Shown: positions 1 to 8,374 of the stretch, in pieces
Layout of the letters: every line of letters starts with the position of its first letter
Numbering within the stretch: the stretch's first letter is position 1
The notes under the pieces: model-generated
Database searches by the model: none
What the model was told of the DNA's origin: nothing
What the model saw: the letters and a program-made list of their open reading frames with translations, nothing else
Source: Streptomyces sp. NBC_00091
GTDB taxonomy: Bacteria; Actinomycetota; Actinomycetes; Streptomycetales; Streptomycetaceae
Reading direction: 5' to 3'
Length of the DNA: 64,000 nucleotides
NCBI RefSeq assembly: GCF_026343185.1
Contig: NZ_JAPEMA010000001.1
Span: 620,001 to 684,000, forward strand
Made by a program: the position numbers and the translations under genes

Positions 1-1015
1 CCGTCACGGCGGCGACCGTGTGGGAGAGGAACACGTCCCCCTGGGTGGCCGCGGCGGCCAGCAGGACGCGGTCCTGGTCCGCCAGCGCGCGCAGCCGCTC
101 CTCCACGACGCGCGAGAGGCTGGCGGGCAGGGGCACCTCGGCGCCGTCCCGCGGGGTCCACTCGTCCAGGCAGAGCGATACGAAGATCGCGTGCCCCCCG
201 GTCAGTTCGGCGAGCCGGCGGGAGAGGGCGGGCGGGGCCGCCGGATGGCGCTGCGCGACGAGTTCGGCGATCGCCTCGTGCGGCAGCCCGCGCATCGTCC
301 GGCGCCGCAGCAGCCCCTCACTGGCCCAGCTGTGCAGCAGCGCCTCGACCGCGGACTCCTTGCCGTCCGCGTACGCCCCGTCGCTCGTGTGGCTCAGGAC
401 GACGGCCAGCTGTTCGCGGGCGAGTCCGCGCAGCAGCTGGTCCAGGACGAACTGGCTGCTCTCGTCGATGTGCTGGACGTCGTCGATCACGATCACCGTC
501 GGCGGGCCCTGCCGGACCAGGTCGAGCAGGCCCTCGACGATCCGCAGCGCCGCCGCGTGCCGGAAGGGCAGCAGGCTGTCGAAGGGCATCGAGCCGGAGT
601 CGAGCGAGGCCTCGGTGATCTCCCTGCCCAGGGTGAACACCGCCCCGAGGCCCGGGACGATCGCGGAGAGCACCTCCGGAGCCGACCGGACCACCCCCTG
701 CCCGGTCGCGCCGAGCATCCGCCGGAAGATCCCGCGCCGCCGGGGCTCCTGGGACTCGCCCAGCTTCAGGAGCAGGTCGAGCACCGGCCCGTACATCAGG
801 TCGGGCCCGATCCCGGGCCGGCACCGGGTGGACACCACGCGGCAGGCCGCGGGAGCCTCCGCCTCGAACGCCCTCAGCAGGGCCGACTTGCCCATCCCCG
901 ACACTCCGTCGACCGCGATGGCCTGCCCGCCCTGCCCGTCCCCGAGCGCGGCGACGACCGAGCGCAGCTCGTCCATGTGCTCCACGCGATCGACAAATCC
1001 GATCGGCACCCTCAT
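1..1015 (-). CDS. LuxR-type regulator/AAA ATPase, N-terminal part (cut by window edge)
   Basis: The minus-strand frame is open from an ATG at 1015 to the left edge, giving the first 338 residues. The N-terminus (MRVPIGFVDRVEHMDEL) is the usual start of large regulators with an AAA domain and a C-terminal LuxR helix-turn-helix. A Walker A motif follows (DGVSGMGKSALLRAF, about residues 37-51), and a Walker B-like IVIDDVQHIDES stretch lies near residues 175-186. The C-terminal part is missing, so the LuxR output domain is presumed rather than seen. It diverges from the operon that begins at 1218, and about 200 bp of shared upstream DNA contains an inverted repeat. The identification as an ATP-binding regulatory protein is good. 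Its target pathway cannot be told. Confidence 0.75.
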   Translation of the reverse strand, partial: MRVPIGFVDRVEHMDELRSVVAALGDGQGGQAIAVDGVSGMGKSALLRAFEAEAPAACRVVSTRCRPGIGPDLMYGPVLDLLLKLGESQEPRRRGIFRRMLGATGQGVVRSAPEVLSAIVPGLGAVFTLGREITEASLDSGSMPFDSLLPFRHAAALRIVEGLLDLVRQGPPTVIVIDDVQHIDESSQFVLDQLLRGLAREQLAVVLSHTSDGAYADGKESAVEALLHSWASEGLLRRRTMRGLPHEAIAELVAQRHPAAPPALSRRLAELTGGHAIFVSLCLDEWTPRDGAEVPLPASLSRVVEERLRALADQDRVLLAAAATQGDVFLSHTVAAVT

Positions 1016-1142
1016 GCCCCCGTCCCACACCACATCAGCAGGTGCTGCCCACGGTAGATCACGCCGATCCGGCACACCCGCGAATCGACGCGTTCCGGCC
1101 GCCGCGCGGCCCCGGATCCACGTCGACGTCACACACGGCAAG

Positions 1143-1163
1143 TACTTGCTACTGTGGCAAGTA
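1143..1163. promoter_or_regulatory. Perfect inverted repeat, candidate operator of the winged-helix operon
   Basis: TACTTGC and GCAAGTA form perfect 7-bp arms around a 7-bp spacer. The site lies 55 bp before the start codon at 1218, in the divergent intergenic region. The downstream operon encodes a small winged-helix regulator, so autoregulation at this site is a reasonable inference. Confidence 0.6.
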
Positions 1164-1217
1164 GCTGCCGGACGAGAACGACACGGGGATGTCCGGCCAC
1201 ACCACAAGGGGACCGCC

Positions 1218-1634
1218 ATGGGCGAGCAGACCGCCGCGACCGCGTCACTGAAGGGGATCGAGCAGATCGAGGCCACCGTGCGGCGCCGGAGCCGCTGGCA
1301 CGCCGGCTATCTGTGGACCTTCGCCGCATGGCAGCTCGCCCTCGTCCCCGCCGTACTGCTGTGGCACGGACGGACGGGCACGCTGGTCAGCACGCTGACG
1401 AACGCCGTCGTGGTCATGGGCCTGTCCTTGTTCACGATGCGCCAGCCGGTGGTGCCGCGCGGCTACCGCAACCGGCAGCTCACGGCGATCGGCGCCTGGA
1501 CGGCCGCCTACCTCCTGGCCCTCGGGCTCGGCCTGACCGTCTTCGCGGACAGCGTCGCCTTCGCGGCCGTCGCCGCCCTCGCCTGCGCGCTGCCGCCCGC
1601 CGCGGCGGCCTGGCAGGGGATGCGCACGGCATGA
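1218..1634 (+). CDS. Small integral membrane protein of unknown function
   Basis: 138 residues. An ATG at 1218 is preceded by AAGGGGA, a good ribosome-binding site. After a charged N-terminal stretch (about residues 1-30) there are four hydrophobic segments, near residues 31-48, 57-72, 88-108 and 110-128. These fit a four-helix membrane protein with both ends inside. It is the first gene of an operon: the next gene, a winged-helix regulator, starts inside its stop codon. Streptomyces often pair such small membrane proteins with a regulator of this type. No enzymatic or transport motif is visible, and I do not recognise a named family. Confidence 0.8.
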   Translation: MGEQTAATASLKGIEQIEATVRRRSRWHAGYLWTFAAWQLALVPAVLLWHGRTGTLVSTLTNAVVVMGLSLFTMRQPVVPRGYRNRQLTAIGAWTAAYLLALGLGLTVFADSVAFAAVAALACALPPAAAAWQGMRTA

Positions 1635-1948
1635 CACCGGCCCCGGAGAACCCGCACCCGCGCCACGCGCTCGCCCCGCTGCTCGCCTCGGCCGTGCGCC
1701 TGTCGATCGTGGCGGCCCTCGCCCCCCTGGAGAAGGCCGAGTTCGGCTACGTACGGGATCTGGTGGAGATCACCGACTCCGCGTTGTCGAAGCAGGTCTC
1801 GCGCCTCGAGGAGGAGGGCTGGGTGACGGTCGAGAAGGGCCGGGTCGGGCGCATGCCCCGCACCTGGCTGCACCTGACCGAGGAGGGCCTGGCCACCTAC
1901 CGCCGCCACCTGACCGCCCTCGCCGCCATCGCGGGCCCCCTGCACTGA
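1631..1948 (+). CDS. Winged-helix transcriptional regulator (MarR/HTH_34-like)
   Basis: 105 residues, starting in an ATGA overlap with the upstream membrane protein, so translation is probably coupled. The protein is almost entirely one winged-helix domain. The segment ITDSALSKQVSRLEEEGWV (about residues 48-66) is a typical recognition-helix region, and the following basic segment (VEKGRVGRMPRTWLHLTEEG) is a typical wing. It resembles the short single-domain MarR-like repressors (Pfam HTH_34) that sit in operons with membrane proteins. The inverted repeat at 1143-1163 is the likely operator. The ligand is unknown. The downstream gene, a decayed tdk, is on the opposite strand and converges on it. 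Confidence 0.85.
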   Translation: MTPAPENPHPRHALAPLLASAVRLSIVAALAPLEKAEFGYVRDLVEITDSALSKQVSRLEEEGWVTVEKGRVGRMPRTWLHLTEEGLATYRRHLTALAAIAGPLH

Positions 1949-1969
1949 CCCCGAGGACGGGAACCGCGG

Positions 1970-2578
1970 TCAGGCGTGGTTGACGGGGAGAACGTCCGGG
2001 GAGAGGGCGCCCGCGTGGGCCGCGGCCGAGGTCATGCGCCTGCGGTGGTGGCGGCGGCAGAGGACCTCGTAGCCGATCTCCTCCGCCGGGCGGTTCACGT
2101 CGCCGACCACCACCTGGGCGCCTTCCACGACCATTTCGCCGCCCACCGTACGGGCGTTGTGCGTGGCCCGGGCCCCGCACCAGCACAGGGCCTCCACCTG
2201 GAGCTGCTCGAGGCGGTCCGCCAGCTCGATCAGACGCTGCGAGCCGGGGAAGAGCTTCGTGCGGAAGTCCGTCGTGATGCCGAAGGCGAAGACGTCCAGG
2301 CCCAGGTCGTCCACGATCCGGGCCAGCTGGTCGATCTGGTCGGGCGCGAGGAACTGGGCCTCGTCCACGATCACGTAGTCCGCCTTGCCGCCCTTGGACA
2401 GCTGGGCCACCAGGTACGCGTACAGGTCCATGTCCTCCGGCGCCTCCACCGCCTCCGTCACCAGACCGAGCCGGGACGACAGCTTGCCCTCGCCCGCCCG
2501 GTCGTCGCGGGTGAAGATCACGCCCTGGAGGCCCCGCGCGTCGCGGTTGTGGGCGATCTGGAGCGCCAGTGTGCTCTT
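1970..2578 (-). pseudogene. Thymidine kinase, N-terminally deleted copy
   Basis: The minus-strand frame encodes the thymidine kinase C-terminal 200 or so residues, from STLALQIAHN to the stop, including DYVIVDEAQF, the TDFRTKLFPGSQ region and the zinc-site cysteines (CWCG and VLCRRHH). Alignment with the intact tdk at 11579-12229 stops abruptly at 2578. The first 15 residues, which carry the ATP-binding P-loop (GTMDCGK), are absent and replaced by a fragment of another gene. The copy therefore cannot be an active kinase. Positions 2310-2578 are identical to the intact gene, while 1970-2309 differ at about 26 sites, mostly silent. A GTG or ATG inside the frame could still give a C-terminal peptide, but no ribosome-binding site supports this. 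Confidence 0.85.
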
Positions 2579-2720
2579 ACTGGGCTATCCACCATGTCGG
2601 CACCCGCCGCCTCCAACACGGTGGCCAGGTTCGCGAAGACCTGCCGCATCTGTGCTTCGGCGTCCCCCTCGCCCACCACGCGCCCCGGGCGCCGTCCGGT
2701 CGGACGAAGTGCTTCATCAT
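2579..2720 (-). pseudogene. RidA/YjgF-family remnant, internally deleted and truncated
   Basis: An ATG at 2720 with an upstream AGGAGAC ribosome-binding site starts MMKHFVRPDGA, which looks like a RidA N-terminus. A little further on, a different frame reads GRVVGEGDAEAQMRQVFANL and continues ATVLEAAGADMVD, the characteristic middle of RidA/L-PSP proteins. About 30 residues between the two blocks are missing and the frame has shifted. The gene is then cut at 2579, where thymidine kinase DNA begins. It starts 14 bp after the MFS exporter stop, so it was probably the second gene of an exporter-RidA operon. RidA proteins deaminate reactive enamine/imine intermediates of PLP enzymes, which fits the neighbouring PLP-fold regulator. 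It is certainly non-functional as it stands. Confidence 0.7.
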
Positions 2721-2733
2721 GTCTCCTTGTCGA

Positions 2734-3918
2734 TTACCGGCGGGTGCCGATCGTCGCGCGGTCGCGCCAGGCCGGGGCGAGGGCGGTGAGCATCAGCGCA
2801 GCAGTGAGGGTGAAAGCCAGTGGATAGCCCGTCCGGCCTGCGAGCACCCCGAACCCGATGGCGCCGACGCCCATGCCCGCGTCGTAGGCGAAGTTCCACA
2901 GGGCGCTGACGGTGCCGTAGCCGGAGGCGGGGACACGCGCGTACATCAGCGTCAGAGTGGCGTTCTGGGTGACTCCGAAGCCGACCCCGAACAGGCCCAC
3001 TCCGACGACGACGGCGACCGGGCTGTGGGTCAGCGCGGTGAGTAGCGTTCCCGCGGCCGAGACGGTCAGGCCGGGCAGGACGAGTCCGGCCGGTCCGTGC
3101 CTGTCACCGTATCGGCCCGCGACCCAGCGGGCCGCGGTTGATGCCGCCGGCTGGACGAACAGGGCCACGGCAAGGAGGCCGCTGGAAGCCGACGGAACGA
3201 CAAGAGGGAGGAAGGTGACGATGATTCCGGCCGCGAGCGTGGTGGCCGAGAAGACGACGGCGGGCCGCACAAGAGCGGCCGTCCGGAACCCGGCCAGCAC
3301 CCCGATCGCCCGTCCCGAGGTCGGCTCGCGGTCCGGCAGGCCCGGAACCGAGACGATCACGGCCAGCGCCGCCAGAGCGCCGACGATACAGACCGGCGCG
3401 TACCCCACCTGCGCGACCAGCCACACACCCAGCGGCAAGGCCACCAGCGACGGCACCCCGGAGACGATGCCCACCAGAGCCAACCCCTCACCACGCCGCT
3501 CGGGCGGAATCAGCGACGCCGTCAAAGCGCCACCCGCGACGACCGTGAACGCAAAGCCCAGACCGCGCACCACACAGACCGCCACGATCCATACCGTGCT
3601 CCCGGAAGCCGTCAGCACCAGCGTGGGCGCACCAAGGAGGGCCAGCCCTGTCACCAGCGCCAGGCGGTAGCCGAAGCGGGCGACGAACCGGGGAGTGGCC
3701 AGCCCGCCTCCCACCGTCGCCAGCATCAGCGCACCCGTGGCCAGTCCCGCGGCACCGCTGCCTCCGCGCGACTCGGCATAGAGGGGGACGACCGACAGCA
3801 GCAGGTAGAAGCTCGTCGAGGCACCGACGACCGAGACGAAACGCAGCAGCAGGGGCCGCGTCACCAGCGGCGGCCGCGAACCGGCCCCCTGGCCCTGCGA
3901 GTTGATCATCCTGGTCAC
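2734..3918 (-). CDS. MFS transporter, probable exporter
   Basis: 394 residues with about 12 hydrophobic segments, the standard size of a 12-helix major facilitator. A loop MATVGGGLATPRFVARFGYRLA (about residues 67-88) matches the MFS A-type signature between helices 2 and 3, and ARWVAGRYGDRHG (about residues 263-275) is the equivalent in the second half. The start used is GTG at 3918; an ATG nine bases further in is possible. It is divergent from the MocR-type regulator at 3965 with only 46 bp between starts, and is followed after 14 bp by a RidA remnant. This gene set usually means a MocR regulator controlling export of, or resistance to, an amino-acid-like or PLP-reactive compound. The substrate is unknown. 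Confidence 0.85.
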   Translation of the reverse strand: MTRMINSQGQGAGSRPPLVTRPLLLRFVSVVGASTSFYLLLSVVPLYAESRGGSGAAGLATGALMLATVGGGLATPRFVARFGYRLALVTGLALLGAPTLVLTASGSTVWIVAVCVVRGLGFAFTVVAGGALTASLIPPERRGEGLALVGIVSGVPSLVALPLGVWLVAQVGYAPVCIVGALAALAVIVSVPGLPDREPTSGRAIGVLAGFRTAALVRPAVVFSATTLAAGIIVTFLPLVVPSASSGLLAVALFVQPAASTAARWVAGRYGDRHGPAGLVLPGLTVSAAGTLLTALTHSPVAVVVGVGLFGVGFGVTQNATLTLMYARVPASGYGTVSALWNFAYDAGMGVGAIGFGVLAGRTGYPLAFTLTAALMLTALAPAWRDRATIGTRR

Positions 3919-3964
3919 ACGACGAAGCTAAGGGCCGAGCGGATCGCCGGTAAGCTCCAATTCC

Positions 3965-5371
3965 ATGCCTCTGGAGTGGTCCGGTCTGTCACCTGATCTG
4001 TTGCTGATCATCGACCGGGACAGCGGCGAGCCGCTGCGGGCGCAACTGGAAATCCGGCTGCGGGACGCGATCCGGACCGGCCGGCTGCAGGTCGGCGAAC
4101 GGCTGCCGTCCTCCCGTGAACTCGCTCGGATGCTCGGGCTGTCGCGCGGGCTGGTGCAGGACTGCTACACCCAGCTCCAGGCCGAGGGATACCTCGTGAC
4201 ACGCGTCGGCTCCGCGACCCGGGTCGCGGCCGGCGCAGGCGTACCGTCGGCGCCCACACCACCGGTTCTGACACCTCCGAGCCTGGTCGCCGACTTCAAG
4301 TGGGGCGTCCCGGACCTCGGCAGCTTCCCGGTCGCCGACTGGCTGTGGGCCACGCGCGAGGCTGCACGCGCCATGCCGACGGCGGCGCTCGACTACGGTG
4401 ACCCGCGCGGCAGTGCGGCACTGCGCGAGGTCATGGCCGGATATCTGCGGCGGGTGCGCGCCGCCGCCGCGGATCCGGAACGGACCGTGATCTGCTCCGG
4501 CTACGCGCAGGGCCTCGGTCTGGCCCTGCGCGCCCTGGCCCGGACCGGTGTCCGCACGGTGGCGTACGAGGACCCGGGCTCACCCGCCACGATCACCTCG
4601 GCCGCTGCCGCGGCGGGCCTGTCTGCGATCCCGATGCCGGTCGACGGGCACGGCATCGACGTGCATGTGCTCGCCGCGACCGATGCCCGCGCCGTCGTCG
4701 TGACGCCCGCGCACCAGTGGCCGACCGGTGTCGCCCTGGCACCCGAGCGGCGGCTCGCACTGATCGAGTGGGCCAGGCGCCGGGACGCCGTCGTCATCGA
4801 GGACGACTACGACGCCGAGTTCCGGTATGACAGGGAGCCGGTGGGTGCCCTGCAAGGACTCGCGGCCGACCGCGTGATCTCCATAGGCACCGTCAGCAAG
4901 TCCCTCGCGCCGGCGCTGCGCATCGGATGGGTGCTCTGCCCGCCCACGCTCACCGATCAGATCACCGAGCTCAAGCGGCGAGACGACCGCGGGTCGCCCA
5001 CACTCGATCAGCTCGCCCTCACACGAATGATCGAGTCCGGCCGCTTCGACCGGCACCTGCGCCGGATGCGGACGGTCTACGCGGCTCGGCGTACCACCCT
5101 GGTGGCGGCGCTCGCCGAACACGCCCCCGAGGTCAGCGTGTCAGGCCTGGCGGCCGGCTTCCACGCGGTCGCGCATATCGACGGATCGGCTCATGAGCAG
5201 GACGTCATCGCCGCCGCTCGCTCCCGGTCCGTGGGGCTCTACGGAATGAGCGCCTGCCGCTCCTCGCGTGCGACGGAGCCGACCCAGCTGGTCCTCGGGT
5301 TCGGCAACGTCGGCGAACGCGCCATCACAGCAGGCATCACGGCGATCAGCGCCCCGCTCCGGGGCCGGTGA
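3965..5371 (+). CDS. MocR-family (GntR + aminotransferase-like) PLP-dependent transcriptional regulator
   Basis: 468 residues, the usual length of MocR/PdxR regulators. Residues about 20-88 are a GntR winged helix (LRDAIRTGRLQVGERLPSSR, then LARMLGLSRGLVQDCYTQL). Residues about 115-465 are a fold-type I aminotransferase domain. The PLP-binding lysine is K312 in SIGTVSKSLAPALRIGWVL, and the aspartate that contacts the pyridine nitrogen lies in VIEDDYDAEFRYD. Both key residues are present, so PLP binding is expected. In this family PLP or a PLP adduct is sensed and the DNA-binding domain controls a divergent operon, here the MFS/RidA genes at 2720-3918. The 46-bp divergent gap means the two promoters must overlap. 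Confidence 0.92.
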   Translation: MPLEWSGLSPDLLLIIDRDSGEPLRAQLEIRLRDAIRTGRLQVGERLPSSRELARMLGLSRGLVQDCYTQLQAEGYLVTRVGSATRVAAGAGVPSAPTPPVLTPPSLVADFKWGVPDLGSFPVADWLWATREAARAMPTAALDYGDPRGSAALREVMAGYLRRVRAAAADPERTVICSGYAQGLGLALRALARTGVRTVAYEDPGSPATITSAAAAAGLSAIPMPVDGHGIDVHVLAATDARAVVVTPAHQWPTGVALAPERRLALIEWARRRDAVVIEDDYDAEFRYDREPVGALQGLAADRVISIGTVSKSLAPALRIGWVLCPPTLTDQITELKRRDDRGSPTLDQLALTRMIESGRFDRHLRRMRTVYAARRTTLVAALAEHAPEVSVSGLAAGFHAVAHIDGSAHEQDVIAAARSRSVGLYGMSACRSSRATEPTQLVLGFGNVGERAITAGITAISAPLRGR

Positions 5372-5445
5372 CCCCCACCCAACTCCGCCCGAAGTCCGGT
5401 GATGACCAGCGGGCTCGCCGCCAACTCACTGACTACGGTGCGGAC

Positions 5446-5748
5446 ATGCTCGACCTCATCGAGGAAGTCACCCGCTCCGGTACCCGGATCACCACCACCC
5501 TCGATACGCTGACCGACGCGGACGTGAGTGCGCCCTCGGCGCTGGCCGGCTGGACCCGTGGCCACGTCATCACCCACGTGGCTCACAGCATCGACGCCTC
5601 CCGGTGGCTGCTCGCCGTAGCCGGCAGTGGCGTCGAACCCTCTCCGAGGGCGGGTTCCGAAGCGCTCCGCCGAGCCGTCCGGCAGCGCTGCGTCAGCCGC
5701 TCGCGCTTCGCCAGGGGATCTCGGCCCACACCTGCTTGCCGCCGCTGA
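5446..5748 (+). pseudogene. Mycothiol-dependent maleylpyruvate isomerase-like gene, C-terminally truncated
   Basis: The ATG at 5446 starts MLDLIEEVTRSGTRITTTLD and continues with LAGWTRGHVITHVAHSID, the metal-binding N-terminal helices of the DinB/MDMPI_N family; the two histidines in GHVITHVAH belong to the metal site. Family members normally have 200-240 residues, but this frame stops after 100. The last 20 or so residues (from about 5690) are read from antisense of the neighbouring phosphatase gene and look nothing like the family. The gene therefore appears to have lost its C-terminal half at a junction near 5690. A GTG at 5368, overlapping the MocR stop codon, is an alternative start. 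Probably non-functional. Confidence 0.7.
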
Positions 5749-8125
5749 GCGGCACCGAGCCCCAGGCCATCGTCGTCGCCTCGACGATGAGCAGCCCGCG
5801 ACCGCCGGTCGACTCCCAGCTCACCGACACCGGTTTGACGGGGCTGCGCGGCGACGCGTCGTTCACTGCGATCCGCAGCCGGTCCGCCGACAGAGTCAGA
5901 TCCATCCATACCTCGCCCTGCGTGTGCGCGATGGCGTTGGTGACCAGCTCGGACACGACCAGCAGAGCCGCGTCGAGTTCCTCCACCACCCCCCAGGACC
6001 GCAGGGTGCGCGCGGTGAAGCGGCGCGCGTGCAGGACCGCGTTGGGCAGCCGCCATACCGTCCAGTGGCTCCGCAGCGGCCGGTCCCGCGTGCCGTCGTA
6101 GCGCAGCAACAGCAACGCCACATCGTCGTCGCGACGGCCCACACCGACGACCAACTCGTCAGCCACCCCTCCGGCATCGACCGGGTCGGCCGCGGCGAGT
6201 ACGTCGCACACCCGCCGCATGCCCTCCTCCAGAGGCAGTCTGGCCGACTCGACCATGCCGTCGGTCAGCAGAACGAGCAGGGTGCCGGGGAGCAACCCCG
6301 CCTCGGTCATGGGGAATTCGGCTTCCGCAAGCACTCCCAGTGGAGGCCCGCCCTCGACCTCCAACTCCTCGGTGACGCCGTCGGGATGGCGCAGTATCGG
6401 CGGCAGATGGCCGGCCCGTACGACCCTGGCGATGCCCTCCTCCATGTCCAGGTCCACATACGCACAGGTCGCGAATAGATCGGTCTCCATGCCAACGAGC
6501 AGACGGTTGGCCCGCGCGACCACCACATCGGGCGGGTGGCCCTCCACCGCGTAGGCCCTGACAGCCGTACGCATCTGGCCCATGATGGTGGCGGCTCCCG
6601 CGCTGTGCCCCTGTACATCCCCGATGACGAACGCCACATGACCGTCACTGAGCGGAATGACGTCATACCAGTCGCCGCCGACCTCAAGTCCCGCCGTCGC
6701 GGGCAGGTAGCGGGCGACGGCGACCCCGCCCGGCAATTCCGGGAGCTTACGGGGCAGCAGACTGCGCTGGAGCATGGTGGCGAGTTCGTGGCCCGCGTCC
6801 AGTGCGTGGGCGCGCACCAGCGCCTGCCCCACCAGCCCCGCGGTCGCGGTCAGCAGCGACCGCTCCTCCGGTCCGAACCGGTGCTCCGCGTCCCACCCCA
6901 CGAGGCACACCCCGACCATCCGGCCTTCGGCGGGCAGCGGCAGCACCGCGAGACCACCGGGCCCGACGCCCAGAAGACCGGGCTCAAGAGCCGCGCCCGG
7001 CGGCCACAGACTCATGTGCCCCTCGCGCAGCGCGCTCTGCAGGGTGGGCAGGCCGCTGAGCGACGCGTCCGGCCACTCGGACCGCCATTCCGAACGCCAG
7101 ACCTCGGGCCAGGCATCGGGCTCTGGAGGGTCGAGGGCGGTGACTATGAGCCGCTCGGGCTCCAGTTCGCCGACCGCGACCCGGGAGGCGCCGAGCGGCT
7201 CGCGCAGGGCGGCGACCACCAAACGGCTGACCTCTCGGATGGTCGCCGCTCCTGCCAGCGTGGCCGACAGCCGCTGCACGAGGGAGACCTCGTCGGCGCT
7301 GGGGCGCAGATAGGCGGCGTCGGCCACCACACCCAGGACGCGCTGCGGTGTGCCATCGGAGTCCACCTCGACGCGGCAACGCAGCCCCAGCCAGCGCAGC
7401 TCGCCGTTCGGGCGGCGGATGCGGAACGCCAACTGCTGCCCGGCGGCGGCCAGCCGGTCCGGCTCCACGATCGCCATCAGTGCGGGCATGTCGTCGGGGA
7501 CGGCGCAGGCAAGCAGGGTCTCCACCTGCCCGTCGAACCGGTCGAGAGGCAGACCGAGCAGTTCCAGCACATGCGCGTGGGCCTCCATGCGGCCGGTGCT
7601 CAGTTCCAGGACGAACGCGCCGCCTCGGTGAGGCACCAGGGACTGACCCAGATGCGCCTGCGGGGCTTTGCGCCCGGCGAAGCGAGCGGCGACCGATTCA
7701 AGTCCGGCGGCCACCTGATCGGCGTAAAGCTCCAGAAGGCTGCGGTCGTCGGCGCTGAAGCCGTCCGCGACTTCGCCGGCGACGATCAGGCACCCCAGCT
7801 CCTGGTCGCCGTGTCCCAGTGGCAGCGCGCCCAGCGAGATCCTGGTCGGCGAGTCGGGGTCACCGTCCCGGATCCGGGTGGGGAAGTGGTGGGGATCATC
7901 CTCGATGAACGTGGCGAGTTCCGGGGGAGTCAGCCACAGCGGACGGCCGGAGCGGAAAGCATTGGCGGCGGGCGAATGGCTGGCCACGGCGAGGATCGCG
8001 GGCAGTCCGTAGAGGACGCTGCGGTTTCCGGTCAGCTCGGCCAGATGGAGTTCCCTGCCCTGGTCGGCGACCACATAGACAGCGGCAAGCTCAGCCCCGC
8101 AGAACGCAAAGCGATGGCTGGTCAC
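5693..8125 (-). CDS. GAF/PAS/GAF SpoIIE-type PP2C phosphatase with C-terminal RsbW-like kinase domain
   Basis: 810 residues from a GTG at 8125, chosen because GGGAGGAGG lies 11 bases upstream; an ATG near 8182 is possible. Order of domains: a GAF-like domain that seems to start in the middle (about 1-175), a PAS fold (about 185-290, VLELLGLPLDRF to LGVVADAAYL), a second GAF (about 300-430), a SpoIIE/PP2C serine phosphatase (about 450-660, with GGDWYDVIPLSDGHVAFVIG, GDVQGHSAG and LLTDGMVES supplying metal-binding aspartates), and an anti-sigma-factor-type ATPase (about 680-810, with LVVSELVTNAIAHT and GGRGLLIVEA). Such proteins are stress or developmental sensors that dephosphorylate anti-anti-sigma partners. 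No partner is adjacent. The abrupt GAF start and the junction at its 3' end suggest it arrived by recombination. Confidence 0.85.
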   Translation of the reverse strand: MTSHRFAFCGAELAAVYVVADQGRELHLAELTGNRSVLYGLPAILAVASHSPAANAFRSGRPLWLTPPELATFIEDDPHHFPTRIRDGDPDSPTRISLGALPLGHGDQELGCLIVAGEVADGFSADDRSLLELYADQVAAGLESVAARFAGRKAPQAHLGQSLVPHRGGAFVLELSTGRMEAHAHVLELLGLPLDRFDGQVETLLACAVPDDMPALMAIVEPDRLAAAGQQLAFRIRRPNGELRWLGLRCRVEVDSDGTPQRVLGVVADAAYLRPSADEVSLVQRLSATLAGAATIREVSRLVVAALREPLGASRVAVGELEPERLIVTALDPPEPDAWPEVWRSEWRSEWPDASLSGLPTLQSALREGHMSLWPPGAALEPGLLGVGPGGLAVLPLPAEGRMVGVCLVGWDAEHRFGPEERSLLTATAGLVGQALVRAHALDAGHELATMLQRSLLPRKLPELPGGVAVARYLPATAGLEVGGDWYDVIPLSDGHVAFVIGDVQGHSAGAATIMGQMRTAVRAYAVEGHPPDVVVARANRLLVGMETDLFATCAYVDLDMEEGIARVVRAGHLPPILRHPDGVTEELEVEGGPPLGVLAEAEFPMTEAGLLPGTLLVLLTDGMVESARLPLEEGMRRVCDVLAAADPVDAGGVADELVVGVGRRDDDVALLLLRYDGTRDRPLRSHWTVWRLPNAVLHARRFTARTLRSWGVVEELDAALLVVSELVTNAIAHTQGEVWMDLTLSADRLRIAVNDASPRSPVKPVSVSWESTGGRGLLIVEATTMAWGSVPLSGGKQVWAEIPWRSASG

Positions 8126-8374
8126 TGTCTGTATCGCCTCCTCCCGAGGACAACATCCCGCCGACCGCCCTCTCTCCATGCTGTCGCGCCCGGGACCGTC
8201 CGGGCGACTCGGACGGCAGGAGGAAGGGGCCAGATGTCGCATAACGCCGCGTGATCGGGCGGTGACGGGTCAGGTGGGGCCGCAGGGGGCGTACGGCGCT
8301 CAAGGCGTAGGTATCTGGGTGCTTGCTGGTGCGTCGGGAGGGTGACCAGCTCAGTCGGTGCTCGTTGCTGGGGC

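Noticed and set aside
5604..6478. Plus-strand ORFs within the phosphatase gene
   Set aside because: They are antisense shadows with no recognisable domain and poor codon use.
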